Positions 1 to 8,209 of a DNA stretch of 64,000 bases are shown here, piece by piece (within the stretch, counting starts at the first letter, position 1; each line of letters starts with the position of its first letter). The DNA is taken from assembly GCF_030769565.1 (NCBI RefSeq), contig NZ_JAVCAP010000001.1:90161-154160 (forward strand), written 5' to 3'. Made by a program: the position numbers and the translations under genes. The notes under the pieces are model-generated. The model did no database searches and was not told where the DNA came from. It was given only the letters and a program-made list of their open reading frames with translations. The DNA comes from Methylophilus aquaticus. GTDB lineage: Bacteria; Pseudomonadota; Gammaproteobacteria; Burkholderiales; Methylophilaceae.

Positions 1-168
1 CATCGCAAAATACAACCGCGACCGCCCGCACAGTTCGCTTGACAGGCTGACGCCGGATGAGTTTTACTTTAAACACCTGCCCGCAACACCCAAGGCAGCT
101 TAAACAGAATCGCAAGATATTTCACTTAAAACTTCAAAGATTCTGTCCAACTAAACGGGGCCACCTCT
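1..168 (+). mobile_element. Right-hand end of an IS3-family insertion sequence (partial)
   Basis: The window opens inside the 3' end of a transposase reading frame. It is followed by about 60 bp of non-coding DNA ending in a GC-rich stretch (about 143-168) that looks like an IS3-type terminal repeat, TGTCCAACTAAACGGGGCC. The left end lies outside the window, so the terminal repeat pair and target duplication cannot be checked. The exact right boundary is an estimate. Confidence 0.55.
2..103 (+). CDS. IS3-family transposase OrfB, C-terminal end (partial)
   Basis: Only the last 33 codons are in the window. They include the pattern YNRDRPHSSLDRLTP followed by EF, the usual end of the DDE/rve integrase domain of IS3-family OrfB transposases, where the YN-RPH-SL-TP block surrounds the final catalytic Glu helix. 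The frame stops at TAA 101-103. The protein would cut and join the element ends in the cytoplasm. Whether the complete gene is intact cannot be judged from this fragment. Confidence 0.75.
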   Translation: MAKYNRDRPHSSLDRLTPDEFYFKHLPATPKAA

Positions 169-376
169 CCCTGATCGAAAAACTCTGGCGGTTGACATAT
201 TAGCTCCCTCTTTGTATTTACAAAAAGTATATACATTTTATGTGCGGATTGTCAATTTAACTGTGGCGATGATCCAGGCATCAGTAACATTCGCTGTTGT
301 GATTGAATTCTTTAATGCAAACAAAAGACATTTAGTGCACTCATACTCATTCAAAATAGAATCAGGAGTCTCCTGT

Positions 377-754
377 ATGCAAATTGCACTGCACCGAAAA
401 CTCATCCTTACCGCGATTATTTGTTTGATGCTTTATCAGGTGGGCACCTGGATTGCGCTGATTGCAGGCGCAGTGTGGGGTGCAGGGGCCGCAGTGATCG
501 TGGCCGTGGTTTCCTATGTCTGCGCACGACTGGCCAAACGCGGTGCAACCAGTACCCTCTGGTTTTTGATGCCGACACTCTTATTTACGGTGATTCCATT
601 GTTAGCCAAGGGCTGGAGTCTGTTTACCAGCCAAACCGGCGCTGTGGATATGCTGGTAGATCTGGTGCCTTTGCTGGTGGGGTTTGTGATTCCGGTCGCG
701 CTGTTATCCATGGTCTATCTCGACATGCGCAAGAAGACCTTGCTCGTAGACTAA
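377..754 (+). CDS. Hypothetical small integral membrane protein
   Basis: This 125-residue protein is not recognised. It is very hydrophobic, with about four predicted membrane segments: residues about 8-25, 27-47, 57-75 and 88-112. It ends in a short basic tail (MRKKTLLVD). The ATG at 377 is preferred over an in-frame codon at 212 because AGGAG lies 8 bases upstream and the extra upstream sequence is AT-rich and unlike the rest. It is followed after 87 bases by the sulfatase-fold membrane transferase gene and may be co-transcribed with it. No catalytic motif is visible, so a function cannot be assigned. Confidence 0.65.
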   Translation: MQIALHRKLILTAIICLMLYQVGTWIALIAGAVWGAGAAVIVAVVSYVCARLAKRGATSTLWFLMPTLLFTVIPLLAKGWSLFTSQTGAVDMLVDLVPLLVGFVIPVALLSMVYLDMRKKTLLVD

Positions 755-841
755 AGCAGGCTGTCAGCACGATGCAGTGCAATAACAATCCACAATAACC
801 CGTTATAATCACGGGCTCAAACACATCTGAATTAAGCAAAC

Positions 842-2830
842 ATGCAAGCAAGTTATTTCGGTAAGCCGCGTTCTTCTTCTAAATTGTGGGCGATTGGTCG
901 CTGGTTTGGTCCTTTTGCTCCGCTGGTGGTGATGTTTATTGTCGGGCTGGTATTTCTCTCGCTCACGCGCGTCGGCTTGGTGTTATGGAAGTGGCAGCGT
1001 GTTCAGGCCACAGGAGAGCTGGCGCAGATTTTATTACAGGGCGTGCGGGTGGATGTCATTCAACTCGGTTTGCTGGCCTTAATCCCGGTCTTGCTGTCGC
1101 CGATATTAGCGACGCGCAATCACTTCAAGCTCTGGCGTGGGTTGACGTATGTGTGGGTTTTGCTGGCCTTGGTGTTACTGGTGTTTATGGAGGCGGCCAC
1201 CCCTGGCTTTATTCAGGAATACGATATCCGCCCCAATCGGATTTTTGTCGAATATCTGAAATACCCGCATGAAGTGTTTGGCATGTTGTGGCAAGGCTTC
1301 AGGCAAGAGCTGTTTTTTGGACTGGCGATGACCGTCGTTGCCTTTGCTGTGGTCGTCAGGATATTAAACCCATGGCGCAACACCGAGGCGCGCTGGTCAA
1401 ACCTCGCGCTTTGGCTGGTGTGGCCGCTGGTATTTGTGTTGACGGTATTTGCGATTCGTTCGACATTGACGCACCGTCCGGCCAATCCGGCACTGTTTGC
1501 GATTACGCAGGACAGTATGGTCAACAGCCTGATTTTAAATTCCACCTATTCAGTCATTTACGCAGCCTACAGTTTGCAGCACGAAGCCAAATCGAGTGAA
1601 ATATACGGCAAGTTGCCGCGTGAAAAAGTGTTTGCACTCACCGGCGCCAAAGAGTCAGATATTCCCACACTGCGCACACTACAACCGGTCACGCATACTG
1701 ATAAACCCTACAACCTGGTGATTCTGCTGCAAGAGAGCCTGGGGGCCGGTTTTGTGGAATCGCTGGGCGGCAAGCCGGTGACACCCAATCTTGAAAAACT
1801 CAAATCCGAAGGCATCTGGTTTACCCAGATGTATGCCACGGGGACCCGTTCTGTACGCGGGATTGAAGCCGTAGTGACTGGCTTTCAGCCCACGCCCGCC
1901 GACAGTACCGTCAAACTGGGTTTAAGCCAGAAAAACTTTTTCACGCTGGCTGCCTTGCTGAGCAAGCAGGGCTATTTAACCGAGTTTATTTATGGGGGCG
2001 AATCGCATTTTGATAATATGCGCAGCTTTTTCATGGGCAATGGTTTTCAGCAGATTACTGATCAGCCAGATTTTAAAAATCCGGTGTTTGTGGCCAGCTG
2101 GGGCGCCTCGGATGAAGACCTGCTGAATAAAACCCACGAGCAACTGTTGGCGCATCATGCGAGCGGCAAGCCCTTTTTTACACTGGCGTTCAGCTCTTCC
2201 AACCATGCGCCCTTTGAATTCCCGGATGGCCGTATTGATCTCTATGAGCAACCCAAGGCTACCGATAACAATGCGGTGAAATATGCTGACTATGCGATGG
2301 GGGAGTTTATTAAAAAAGCCAAAGCCAGCCCGTACTGGAAAGACACGGTGTTTTTGATTGTAGCTGATCATGATATTCGGGTACGTGGCGATTCACTGGT
2401 GCCGATTGAGCATTTTCATATTCCGGCGCTGATTTTGGGTGGCCCGGTGCAAGCAAAAACAGTAGAAGTCATTGCCAGTCAGATGGATTTGCCGGTCACT
2501 ATGTTGTCATTGATGGGGGTACAGGCACAGCACCCGATGACTGGACAAGATTTGTTAAATGTAAGTGCTGACTACCGCGGACGCGCCATGATGCAGTACA
2601 ACTACACCTATGGTTGGATGCAACAGACCGGCGCTACGGCTGCCGACAATGAGGTGGTAGTGTTGCGCGAGGGGCAAGCCCCTGCTTTTGGGCATTATGA
2701 TGTGCTAAACAAGCAACTGCAGACCACACCGGTCCCAGCGCAGGGCAAGGAACTCGCTGAGCGTGCGCTAGCCAATGCCTTGTTGCCTGCATTGCTATAC
2801 AAAGAGCAGCGTTACCGCTTGCCTGAATAA
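842..2830 (+). CDS. LTA synthase / OpgB-like membrane sulfatase-fold phosphotransferase
   Basis: This 662-residue protein has about five N-terminal membrane helices (residues about 22-235) and then a large periplasmic alkaline-phosphatase/sulfatase-fold domain (about 290-600). The usual LtaS/MdoB landmarks are visible: NLVILLQES with a metal-binding Glu near 297, a Thr in the ATGTRSVRG loop near 333 in the place of the LtaS nucleophile, NHAPFEFP, and VADHD for the second metal ligands. Members of this family move phosphoglycerol or phosphoethanolamine from phospholipid onto envelope glycans such as osmoregulated periplasmic glucans or LPS. The substrate here is unknown. The next gene, a glycosidase-like/LPS-kinase-like fusion, begins 9 bases downstream, suggesting a joint role in envelope glycan decoration. 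Confidence 0.85.
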   Translation: MQASYFGKPRSSSKLWAIGRWFGPFAPLVVMFIVGLVFLSLTRVGLVLWKWQRVQATGELAQILLQGVRVDVIQLGLLALIPVLLSPILATRNHFKLWRGLTYVWVLLALVLLVFMEAATPGFIQEYDIRPNRIFVEYLKYPHEVFGMLWQGFRQELFFGLAMTVVAFAVVVRILNPWRNTEARWSNLALWLVWPLVFVLTVFAIRSTLTHRPANPALFAITQDSMVNSLILNSTYSVIYAAYSLQHEAKSSEIYGKLPREKVFALTGAKESDIPTLRTLQPVTHTDKPYNLVILLQESLGAGFVESLGGKPVTPNLEKLKSEGIWFTQMYATGTRSVRGIEAVVTGFQPTPADSTVKLGLSQKNFFTLAALLSKQGYLTEFIYGGESHFDNMRSFFMGNGFQQITDQPDFKNPVFVASWGASDEDLLNKTHEQLLAHHASGKPFFTLAFSSSNHAPFEFPDGRIDLYEQPKATDNNAVKYADYAMGEFIKKAKASPYWKDTVFLIVADHDIRVRGDSLVPIEHFHIPALILGGPVQAKTVEVIASQMDLPVTMLSLMGVQAQHPMTGQDLLNVSADYRGRAMMQYNYTYGWMQQTGATAADNEVVVLREGQAPAFGHYDVLNKQLQTTPVPAQGKELAERALANALLPALLYKEQRYRLPE

Positions 2831-2839
2831 GAGAACAGA

Positions 2840-5080
2840 GTGAAGCGTCAAAAATTACCCTCCATGTTGACCCGTCAGGTGGTGCTGGACGGGTTTGCAT
2901 ACCTGCTTAAAGGTGGTTTTCAGCTCAACAAAAGTCATTTGCCTGGTGAGGGGCACCGGATTCCGGATCACTTTGTGGGTATTTGTGTGGCCACCAACGC
3001 GCAAGCCGGGACAGATGATTATGTGCTGGCACAACTGATTGGGCTTGGATTAGGTAGGGTAAGGCTGGATATCGGCGATGATGACATGTTGCCCCATCAG
3101 TTACGTTTGCTGCAAACCTTGTCAGATGCAGGGCTGCTGGTGGATGTGCATCTGGTACAACCGTTTGCCATGGCCAGGCAAATGCTGGATGCCGAGACTC
3201 AGGCAAGATGGCAGCAATTTGTCGAACAATTTTTGCAGCACCATGCGACGCAAATCGCGAGTCTTGAAATAGGCAATACCATCAATCGCAAGCGGTGGGC
3301 CGGATATCACTGGCCGGGTTTTTTGCGGGCTTGGCAAATCGCGCATGGTTTGGCCAGGCAATACGGTGTGAAGGTTGTTGGCCCCAATATTCAGGATTTT
3401 GAGCCGTTCTACAACATCAGTGCTTTCAAAAAATTGCAGGCTGAACATTTGCTGCCGGATGTGCACAGTAACAATTTGTTTGTTGAGCGCGTGATCGAGC
3501 CTGAGCAAGCCGACCACCGCATTTTTAAATTCCGCTGGACACGTTGTTTCAAATTCAACCTGATCAAAAAAGCGCGGCTATTACAGAAAATCGGCGCGGA
3601 TTTCGGGGTGCCAGCCTTGATCTCGCCAGTCGCTTTCTGGGCGATTTATCGTATTCAGCGTCATTTACCGGATGGCGCGCAAAAGCAGGCGGATTATGTG
3701 ACACGCTATTTCACTTTGCTGGCAGCCTCGGGCGCGGTGCAGCAGGCCAACTGGGGTGCCATGATTTGCCACCGTGAAGGCGTGATTAATGATGGTCTCG
3801 ATGACGCACGCTATCCTGCATTGGAAAGAGTTGCTTACTATCGCTCAGCCAGTGGGCAGCCGGAGGAGTATCAGCGCAATCCAAGTTTTAAGGCACTGAG
3901 AACTGTAGCTCGCTGGTTGAACGGCGCCGAATACATTGCCCCCCTGGCCACCGGCAACGGCTTGGAAATTCATCAATTGCGCAAGCATCAAAAGCAGATC
4001 CATGTAGCATGGGCGGTCAATGGGCGTTGCGCTATTCTGGACGAGATTTATGCTGACTCCTGTTTGCGCAAGGCAGAGTTTATCAGTCGCGACGGACAAG
4101 TGATCGCGCAACCGTCCCTGATTAGCGAAATCCCGGTTTATCTGGTCTGGGATATTTCTGATGTGGTTGAATTGCATACCACACAGCCAGCCTTGTCGCA
4201 GACCGTGATTCACGCCCATATTCAGGGGCTTAAATATTATCCGGTACACGATGGTGACTGGCGTGGCATGCTGTTGGCAGAGAACCGGGAACAGGCCATA
4301 CAATTCTGGCGTGCCTGGCACCCTGACACCTTAAAGGCCCCTGAAAAAGATCAAGCCTTGCGCCATGCCAGAAATGCGATCTGGCCATTGCCTGACCCGC
4401 GTGCGGAGGGCAAAAGAGTCACCGTCAAGCAACCTGTCAAAATGCACTGGCACAAGACCATACTTGACCGGTTTAAACCCAGCAAAGCTAAACGGAGCTG
4501 GAATGGTGCCATGGAATTGCTGCGACGTGGCGTCGGCACAGCCATGCCGCTGGCCTATTTTGAGCGCGTGGACGACCCCGGCCTCAAGCAGAATTTCTAT
4601 ATCTGCGAGTATGTGACGCATGACTTTGCGATCTCACAGGCTTTTATTGCATTCAGTCAGGGTGCCACAGCGTTTCAAGGTATTCCAGCAGAGCGCTTGT
4701 ATCAGGCCTTTGCCGGATTTTGCCAACGCATGCATGCCTCGGGGATTTATTTCCGTGACTTTTCCGGTGGCAATATACTGGTGAGCCAACAGGAAAAACA
4801 ATTGAACTTTGCCCTGATTGATACCGCACGTCTGCATGCATATCCAACGGCGACACCGCAAGCGGAGCGCATGGCCGACTTGACCAGGGCCATTCATAAA
4901 CTGCACTGGGAGGGGCGCAAGCAGTTTTTATCGTATTATCTGGGCGTGTCTGCAAGCCGCCTGCGTATACGCACGGTGCTGCCTTTTTACCGATATGATC
5001 TTAAAGTCTATTTAAAACGCAGGATAGGCCGTAAAGGCTGGAAGCGACTGTTGCGGTATATCAAACAACAACGTGGTTAA
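2840..5080 (+). CDS. Two-domain protein: glycoside-hydrolase-like barrel plus LPS-kinase-like domain
   Basis: This 746-residue protein starts at GTG 2840, nine bases after the preceding stop, with GAGAA upstream. The N-terminal ~350 residues resemble a TIM-barrel glycosidase (clan A type). They include TNAQAGTDDY, the strand GRVRLDIGDDD and SLEIGNTINRKRW, where the acid/base Glu would be expected. The C-terminal ~240 residues resemble the Kdo/heptose (WaaP-like) kinase fold: GIYFRDFSGGNILV replaces the usual HRD-x-N catalytic loop, and FALIDTARL replaces the metal-binding Asp segment. There is no signal peptide, so it is probably cytoplasmic. A role in making or modifying an envelope glycan with the upstream transferase is inference. 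FRD instead of HRD leaves kinase activity uncertain. Confidence 0.7.
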   Translation: MKRQKLPSMLTRQVVLDGFAYLLKGGFQLNKSHLPGEGHRIPDHFVGICVATNAQAGTDDYVLAQLIGLGLGRVRLDIGDDDMLPHQLRLLQTLSDAGLLVDVHLVQPFAMARQMLDAETQARWQQFVEQFLQHHATQIASLEIGNTINRKRWAGYHWPGFLRAWQIAHGLARQYGVKVVGPNIQDFEPFYNISAFKKLQAEHLLPDVHSNNLFVERVIEPEQADHRIFKFRWTRCFKFNLIKKARLLQKIGADFGVPALISPVAFWAIYRIQRHLPDGAQKQADYVTRYFTLLAASGAVQQANWGAMICHREGVINDGLDDARYPALERVAYYRSASGQPEEYQRNPSFKALRTVARWLNGAEYIAPLATGNGLEIHQLRKHQKQIHVAWAVNGRCAILDEIYADSCLRKAEFISRDGQVIAQPSLISEIPVYLVWDISDVVELHTTQPALSQTVIHAHIQGLKYYPVHDGDWRGMLLAENREQAIQFWRAWHPDTLKAPEKDQALRHARNAIWPLPDPRAEGKRVTVKQPVKMHWHKTILDRFKPSKAKRSWNGAMELLRRGVGTAMPLAYFERVDDPGLKQNFYICEYVTHDFAISQAFIAFSQGATAFQGIPAERLYQAFAGFCQRMHASGIYFRDFSGGNILVSQQEKQLNFALIDTARLHAYPTATPQAERMADLTRAIHKLHWEGRKQFLSYYLGVSASRLRIRTVLPFYRYDLKVYLKRRIGRKGWKRLLRYIKQQRG

Positions 5081-5221
5081 ACCTCTACTTAGGCCAGTCT
5101 CATGAAAATCATGAATACAAGTTGCGCAGTTTAATCACGACAACAAGTACGGGCAGTTTTAATATGGTCACACGTTGATAGCAACTGCTAAAACGAATTT
5201 AAGGAAAAAGGAGAAATGACT

Positions 5222-5293
5222 ATGTGGACTAAACCAGCTGCTACCGAAATGCGTTTCGGTTTTGAAGTAACTATGTACGTTATGAACAAATAA
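5222..5293 (+). CDS. pqqA: PqqA, coenzyme PQQ precursor peptide (orphan copy)
   Basis: This is a 23-residue peptide, MWTKPAATEMRFGFEVTMY plus VMNK. It matches the PqqA family in length and layout: the aromatic-K-P start, the GFEVT core, and Glu15 and Tyr19 three residues apart, the two side chains that PqqE crosslinks to make PQQ. An ATG two codons earlier (5216) is in frame, but AGGAG at 5209-5213 is 8 bases from ATG 5222 and only 2 from 5216, so 5222 is chosen. No pqqB, C, D or E is nearby, so the maturation genes must be elsewhere. PQQ is the cofactor of periplasmic methanol dehydrogenase, and extra pqqA copies are known in methylotrophs. A strong terminator follows directly, so this is probably a short separate transcript. 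Confidence 0.93.
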   Translation: MWTKPAATEMRFGFEVTMYVMNK

Positions 5294-5311
5294 TTTGTTC
5301 TTCAGTACCTG

Positions 5312-5336
5312 ACGGGCGCTTTTAGCGCCCGTTTTC
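5312..5336 (+). terminator. Rho-independent terminator after pqqA
   Basis: An 8-bp perfect stem, ACGGGCGC / GCGCCCGT, has a 5-base loop and is followed by TTTTC. It lies 18 bases after the pqqA stop and ends a short pqqA transcript. Confidence 0.85.
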
Positions 5337-5423
5337 ATTTGTGGCGCTTTTAAAACTTTCTGTGAACGCTATGTTCCAACCAGCGACTTTTAACGAAATA
5401 CTCTCGTGCTGAGGTTTTGTACC

Positions 5424-6152
5424 ATGCGTAAAAATAAGTTGTTGTTCGCGGTTGCGATGTGGATATTGAGTGCACCGTTGCATGCCTGCATTGAGGCTTC
5501 CGCGTTGCAGAGGCTGGCCGAAAGTGAAATGGGCTATATGTCGCAACGCATTCCGCCGGCGTTCGCAGATGCGGTGGCTGATCGCCAAATACAGGGCAAT
5601 ATGCAGATTGCGTCAGCAGATGCCTGTCAGTTGCATTGGCAGCTGACGTTGCCTGCAGCTGATATTGAAGAGGCGCAGGCGATTTTACAGGCACAGCCTG
5701 CCAAGCAGATCATGTTGGCTGCACAGGGGTACGAGATCCCGGCACAGACGTCACTGGACGCATTGTTTTTGCTGGATGAAAAACGCATGCAGCCACAGCC
5801 TAAAGAGGGGTTGCAGACTGCCCCGTTAGGCAAGCTCAGAGCAAGTGTAGAGCTGATGTATGCCTTGCTGACCCAGGCACGTGCAGATGCCGCCGCGCGT
5901 CATCCGGTCTGGACGGAGCCTGAGACCCAGATATTGAATGCACAATGTGCCATGCAGTTCGTGGCTAAAGAGGATATTCAGCAAGCCTGTGCTTGTCGCA
6001 CGCAAGAAATTTCAGCCCGGTTTACTGCGAGGCAGGTACGGTACAACCAGTATATTTCGAGCAATCCCTACGCCTTTGCGAGCGGTAATGGCGGTGACTT
6101 CAAGCAGCTCGACAAACGGCTGCAAGAACGCTGCGGTCTGGCTGTGCGCTAA
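5424..6152 (+). CDS. Hypothetical secreted protein with conserved-looking cysteines
   Basis: This 242-residue protein is not recognised. ATG 5424 is chosen because GAGG lies about 9 bases upstream and the translation then begins with a clean signal peptide: KNK, a hydrophobic core, then SAPLHA followed by Cys. An in-frame GTG at 5406 would put a Cys-containing extension in front of the signal. The mature part is alanine- and glutamine-rich with probable helices and several cysteines (QCAM, ACACR, ERCGL). LHAC at the cleavage site could be a weak lipobox, but it is not the standard L-A/S-G/A-C. It converges on the DUF3034 gene with only 8 bases between stops. Cellular location is periplasmic or outer membrane by inference. 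Confidence 0.6.
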   Translation: MRKNKLLFAVAMWILSAPLHACIEASALQRLAESEMGYMSQRIPPAFADAVADRQIQGNMQIASADACQLHWQLTLPAADIEEAQAILQAQPAKQIMLAAQGYEIPAQTSLDALFLLDEKRMQPQPKEGLQTAPLGKLRASVELMYALLTQARADAAARHPVWTEPETQILNAQCAMQFVAKEDIQQACACRTQEISARFTARQVRYNQYISSNPYAFASGNGGDFKQLDKRLQERCGLAVR

Positions 6153-6160
6153 ACGTGCAC

Positions 6161-7030
6161 TCAGTAGTTAATCTGGCCTGACAAATACCAGCCAGTCTGA
6201 TTGTCTTTATTGGCAATGGTGCCCAAGTCAATATAAGCGCCGGTGACAGAAACGTTTTTATGTGGAAACCACGTCATGAATACATCATGTGCGCTGTTTT
6301 CTTTATACACTGACAAATTGTCCGGTTTGTAACGTAACTCTGAGCCCAGTAGCCAGTTGTCACTCAGCATGACCGCGGCTGACACCGCGGGATAAATACG
6401 ATATTGGTCATGTTTGTCTCCGCCAAATCCCAATAATCCAAACTGATTGGCTTTGCTGGCATGCAGATTGGCATTTAATAACAGGTTATAGCCGTTTAAA
6501 GCACCTAAATACAGCTTGCTGGCTGCGACATAGAGGTCAATCCCGCTGCGGCTTTGGGCCCCCAGCAATTTGGGTACAAAGCTATAATCTTCATTGTATT
6601 TATATTGCGCACCTACTGAAACTTGCGGTAACCAGTTATCTTGGTCATAAATGGCGTCTCCCAGCACGCGCACTTTCACGCCCAGTGTGTTTAAGTGAAT
6701 TTCTTCACCAGGCACAGTATCACTGAGACCAAACCTCGCCTGGCTGGCGCTGACCTCCACGCGATTGTAAAAGCCCAGTGCAATGCCCGTGGTGCGCAAT
6801 TTAAAGTCGCCTTTGGTTTCTGCATGGGTATAAAAAGCAGAACCGCCAATTTGCTGATTGGTGCCATAGCCTGTAATCAGGGCCCACGGCATCAGGCCAC
6901 CCCCGCCAGCACCTTCAACTTGTGTCACACCACCCGTGCCCAGTAAGCGGTCGCCCGCTAATGCGGATGTCGATGTTGTGAGCGCGAAACAAAGCCAAAT
7001 CGCTGATTTTTTGAAATGTATCAAGCGCAT
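6161..7030 (-). CDS. DUF3034 family outer-membrane protein
   Basis: This 289-residue protein has a signal peptide (basic start, hydrophobic core, SALA cleavage). It then shows the DUF3034 hallmark GDRLLGTGGVTQVEGAGGGG with LMPWALITGYGT. The rest is alternating hydrophobic/polar strands rich in Tyr, Asn and Gly and ends in QINY with a terminal aromatic, as expected for an outer-membrane beta-barrel. The second of two adjacent ATGs (7030) is preferred because GAGGGA sits directly before the first. It is divergent from the truncated haemoglobin/cupredoxin/phosphodiesterase operon, 152 bases away, and the shared promoter region suggests linked control. The family's function is not established. 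Confidence 0.8.
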   Translation of the reverse strand: MRLIHFKKSAIWLCFALTTSTSALAGDRLLGTGGVTQVEGAGGGGLMPWALITGYGTNQQIGGSAFYTHAETKGDFKLRTTGIALGFYNRVEVSASQARFGLSDTVPGEEIHLNTLGVKVRVLGDAIYDQDNWLPQVSVGAQYKYNEDYSFVPKLLGAQSRSGIDLYVAASKLYLGALNGYNLLLNANLHASKANQFGLLGFGGDKHDQYRIYPAVSAAVMLSDNWLLGSELRYKPDNLSVYKENSAHDVFMTWFPHKNVSVTGAYIDLGTIANKDNQTGWYLSGQINY

Positions 7031-7182
7031 CATTCCCTCTTGCTGACTAATTTAGTTAACGCATTATTAATCATCGCTACTCAATATTATTGATAAGATA
7101 AAGGCGAAAAATCGGAGCTTTTCTGATGAATGAAATATTTAGGTCGACATTAATATGTTAGGTGTGCTAAAAAAAGGAAAAA

Positions 7183-7611
7183 ATGATGCGGTATTTAGTG
7201 ATGATTCTCATCCTGAGTATATGTGTTGCGTGCCAGCCAGCGCAACCCAGGCCAGAAGCCAGTTTGTATCAAAGAATTGGTGGCAAGGCGATGCTCACCA
7301 GATTGTCAAATCAAACGCTTGACATAGTGAGTAAAGACCCCAGAACCAGTCGCTCATTTGAAGGGGTTAAAATGGGTACTCTCAAACAGAGTCTGACAGA
7401 CTTTTTGTGTGTGAAAACGGGTGGCGACTGCATTTACGAGGGTGAAACCATGAAAAATTCTCATGCCGATGCCAAGATCACTATGGCAGAATATGAGATT
7501 ATGGTGGAAGTGCTGCGCGAGCGCATGAACATAAACGGCGTGGGAACGCGTGAAAAAAACGAGTTGCTAAAAATTTTAGCGCCCATGAAACATGACGTGG
7601 TGACACAATAA
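7183..7611 (+). CDS. Group 1 truncated haemoglobin-like lipoprotein
   Basis: This 142-residue protein has a lipoprotein signal with lipobox-like CVAC (Cys17) and then a truncated globin domain. SLYQRIGG matches the usual start of group 1 truncated haemoglobins. CVKTGGDCIYEG and TMKNSHADAKIT match the E-F region, with His94 in the place of the proximal haem ligand. An unusual Cys pair (76 and 83) flanks the TGG turn. AAGGA lies upstream of ATG 7183. Anchoring in the envelope would make it an extracytoplasmic haem protein able to bind O2, NO or a redox partner. It leads an operon with a cupredoxin-like gene 10 bases downstream and a c-di-GMP phosphodiesterase, so a role in sensing respiratory or metal state is plausible but inferred. 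Confidence 0.75.
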   Translation: MMRYLVMILILSICVACQPAQPRPEASLYQRIGGKAMLTRLSNQTLDIVSKDPRTSRSFEGVKMGTLKQSLTDFLCVKTGGDCIYEGETMKNSHADAKITMAEYEIMVEVLRERMNINGVGTREKNELLKILAPMKHDVVTQ

Positions 7612-7621
7612 TAGGATTGCT

Positions 7622-8209
7622 GTGCTGAAATTGATTTTTGTCTATGTCGGCTGGTGGATTGTAACAGGTATCTTTGCAATCCCGTTGTATGCGGCTGAAG
7701 TGACGTTTACTGTGACGGATGCTACTGGCAAGCCATTTCCTGATGCGGTGGTTGCCTTGTTTGATGGTAAGTCAGCAGCGCTTACAACCACCGCAAATAC
7801 TAAAATTGTTCAAAAAAACAAGCAGTTCAATCCAGGCGTCACCGTGGTTCAAACCGGGACATTGATACATTTTCCCAATGAGGACACAGTCCGCCATCAT
7901 GTGTACTCATTTTCCCCCGCAAAAAAATTTGAGTTAAAGCTTTATAGGGGTGTGGCAGCAAACCCGGTGCAGTTTGATCAGGCCGGCGTCGTCAGTTTGG
8001 GCTGCAATATTCATGATTCAATGATAGGGTATATTTACGTGCTTGATACGCCATTTTTTGCCAAGACCGATAGTCAGGGGCAGGCCGTGCTCACTGTTGC
8101 CGATGGGCAGTACACGTATCAAGTGTGGCCAGCGGGCAGGCTGAAGCCGTCAGTAGAGCAGAAACAGCACATTAATGGTGCAACCGCAATCAAGGTCAAT
8201 CTCCCATGA
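7622..8209 (+). CDS. Periplasmic cupredoxin-like protein (methylamine-utilisation-protein type)
   Basis: This 195-residue protein starts at GTG 7622 with AGGA 5 bases upstream. It has a signal peptide (PLYA|AEV). The mature part has an Ig/carboxypeptidase-regulatory-like strand pattern and a type 1 copper site: His93 (in VRHHVYSF), Cys128, His131 and Met134 (GCNIHDSM), exactly the C-x2-H-x2-M spacing of cupredoxins. Homologues are often labelled methylamine utilisation protein, but no mau genes are nearby. The last four bases overlap the start of the phosphodiesterase gene (ATGA), which indicates translational coupling. It probably binds copper in the periplasm and could be a ligand-side partner for the membrane sensor that follows. 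Confidence 0.8.
   Translation: MLKLIFVYVGWWIVTGIFAIPLYAAEVTFTVTDATGKPFPDAVVALFDGKSAALTTTANTKIVQKNKQFNPGVTVVQTGTLIHFPNEDTVRHHVYSFSPAKKFELKLYRGVAANPVQFDQAGVVSLGCNIHDSMIGYIYVLDTPFFAKTDSQGQAVLTVADGQYTYQVWPAGRLKPSVEQKQHINGATAIKVNLP

Noticed and set aside
7622-8209. Cupredoxin-like gene considered as part of a methylamine dehydrogenase cluster
   Set aside because: The name used for this family refers to methylamine use, but no mau structural genes (mauA, mauB) are present, so the name is not evidence of function.
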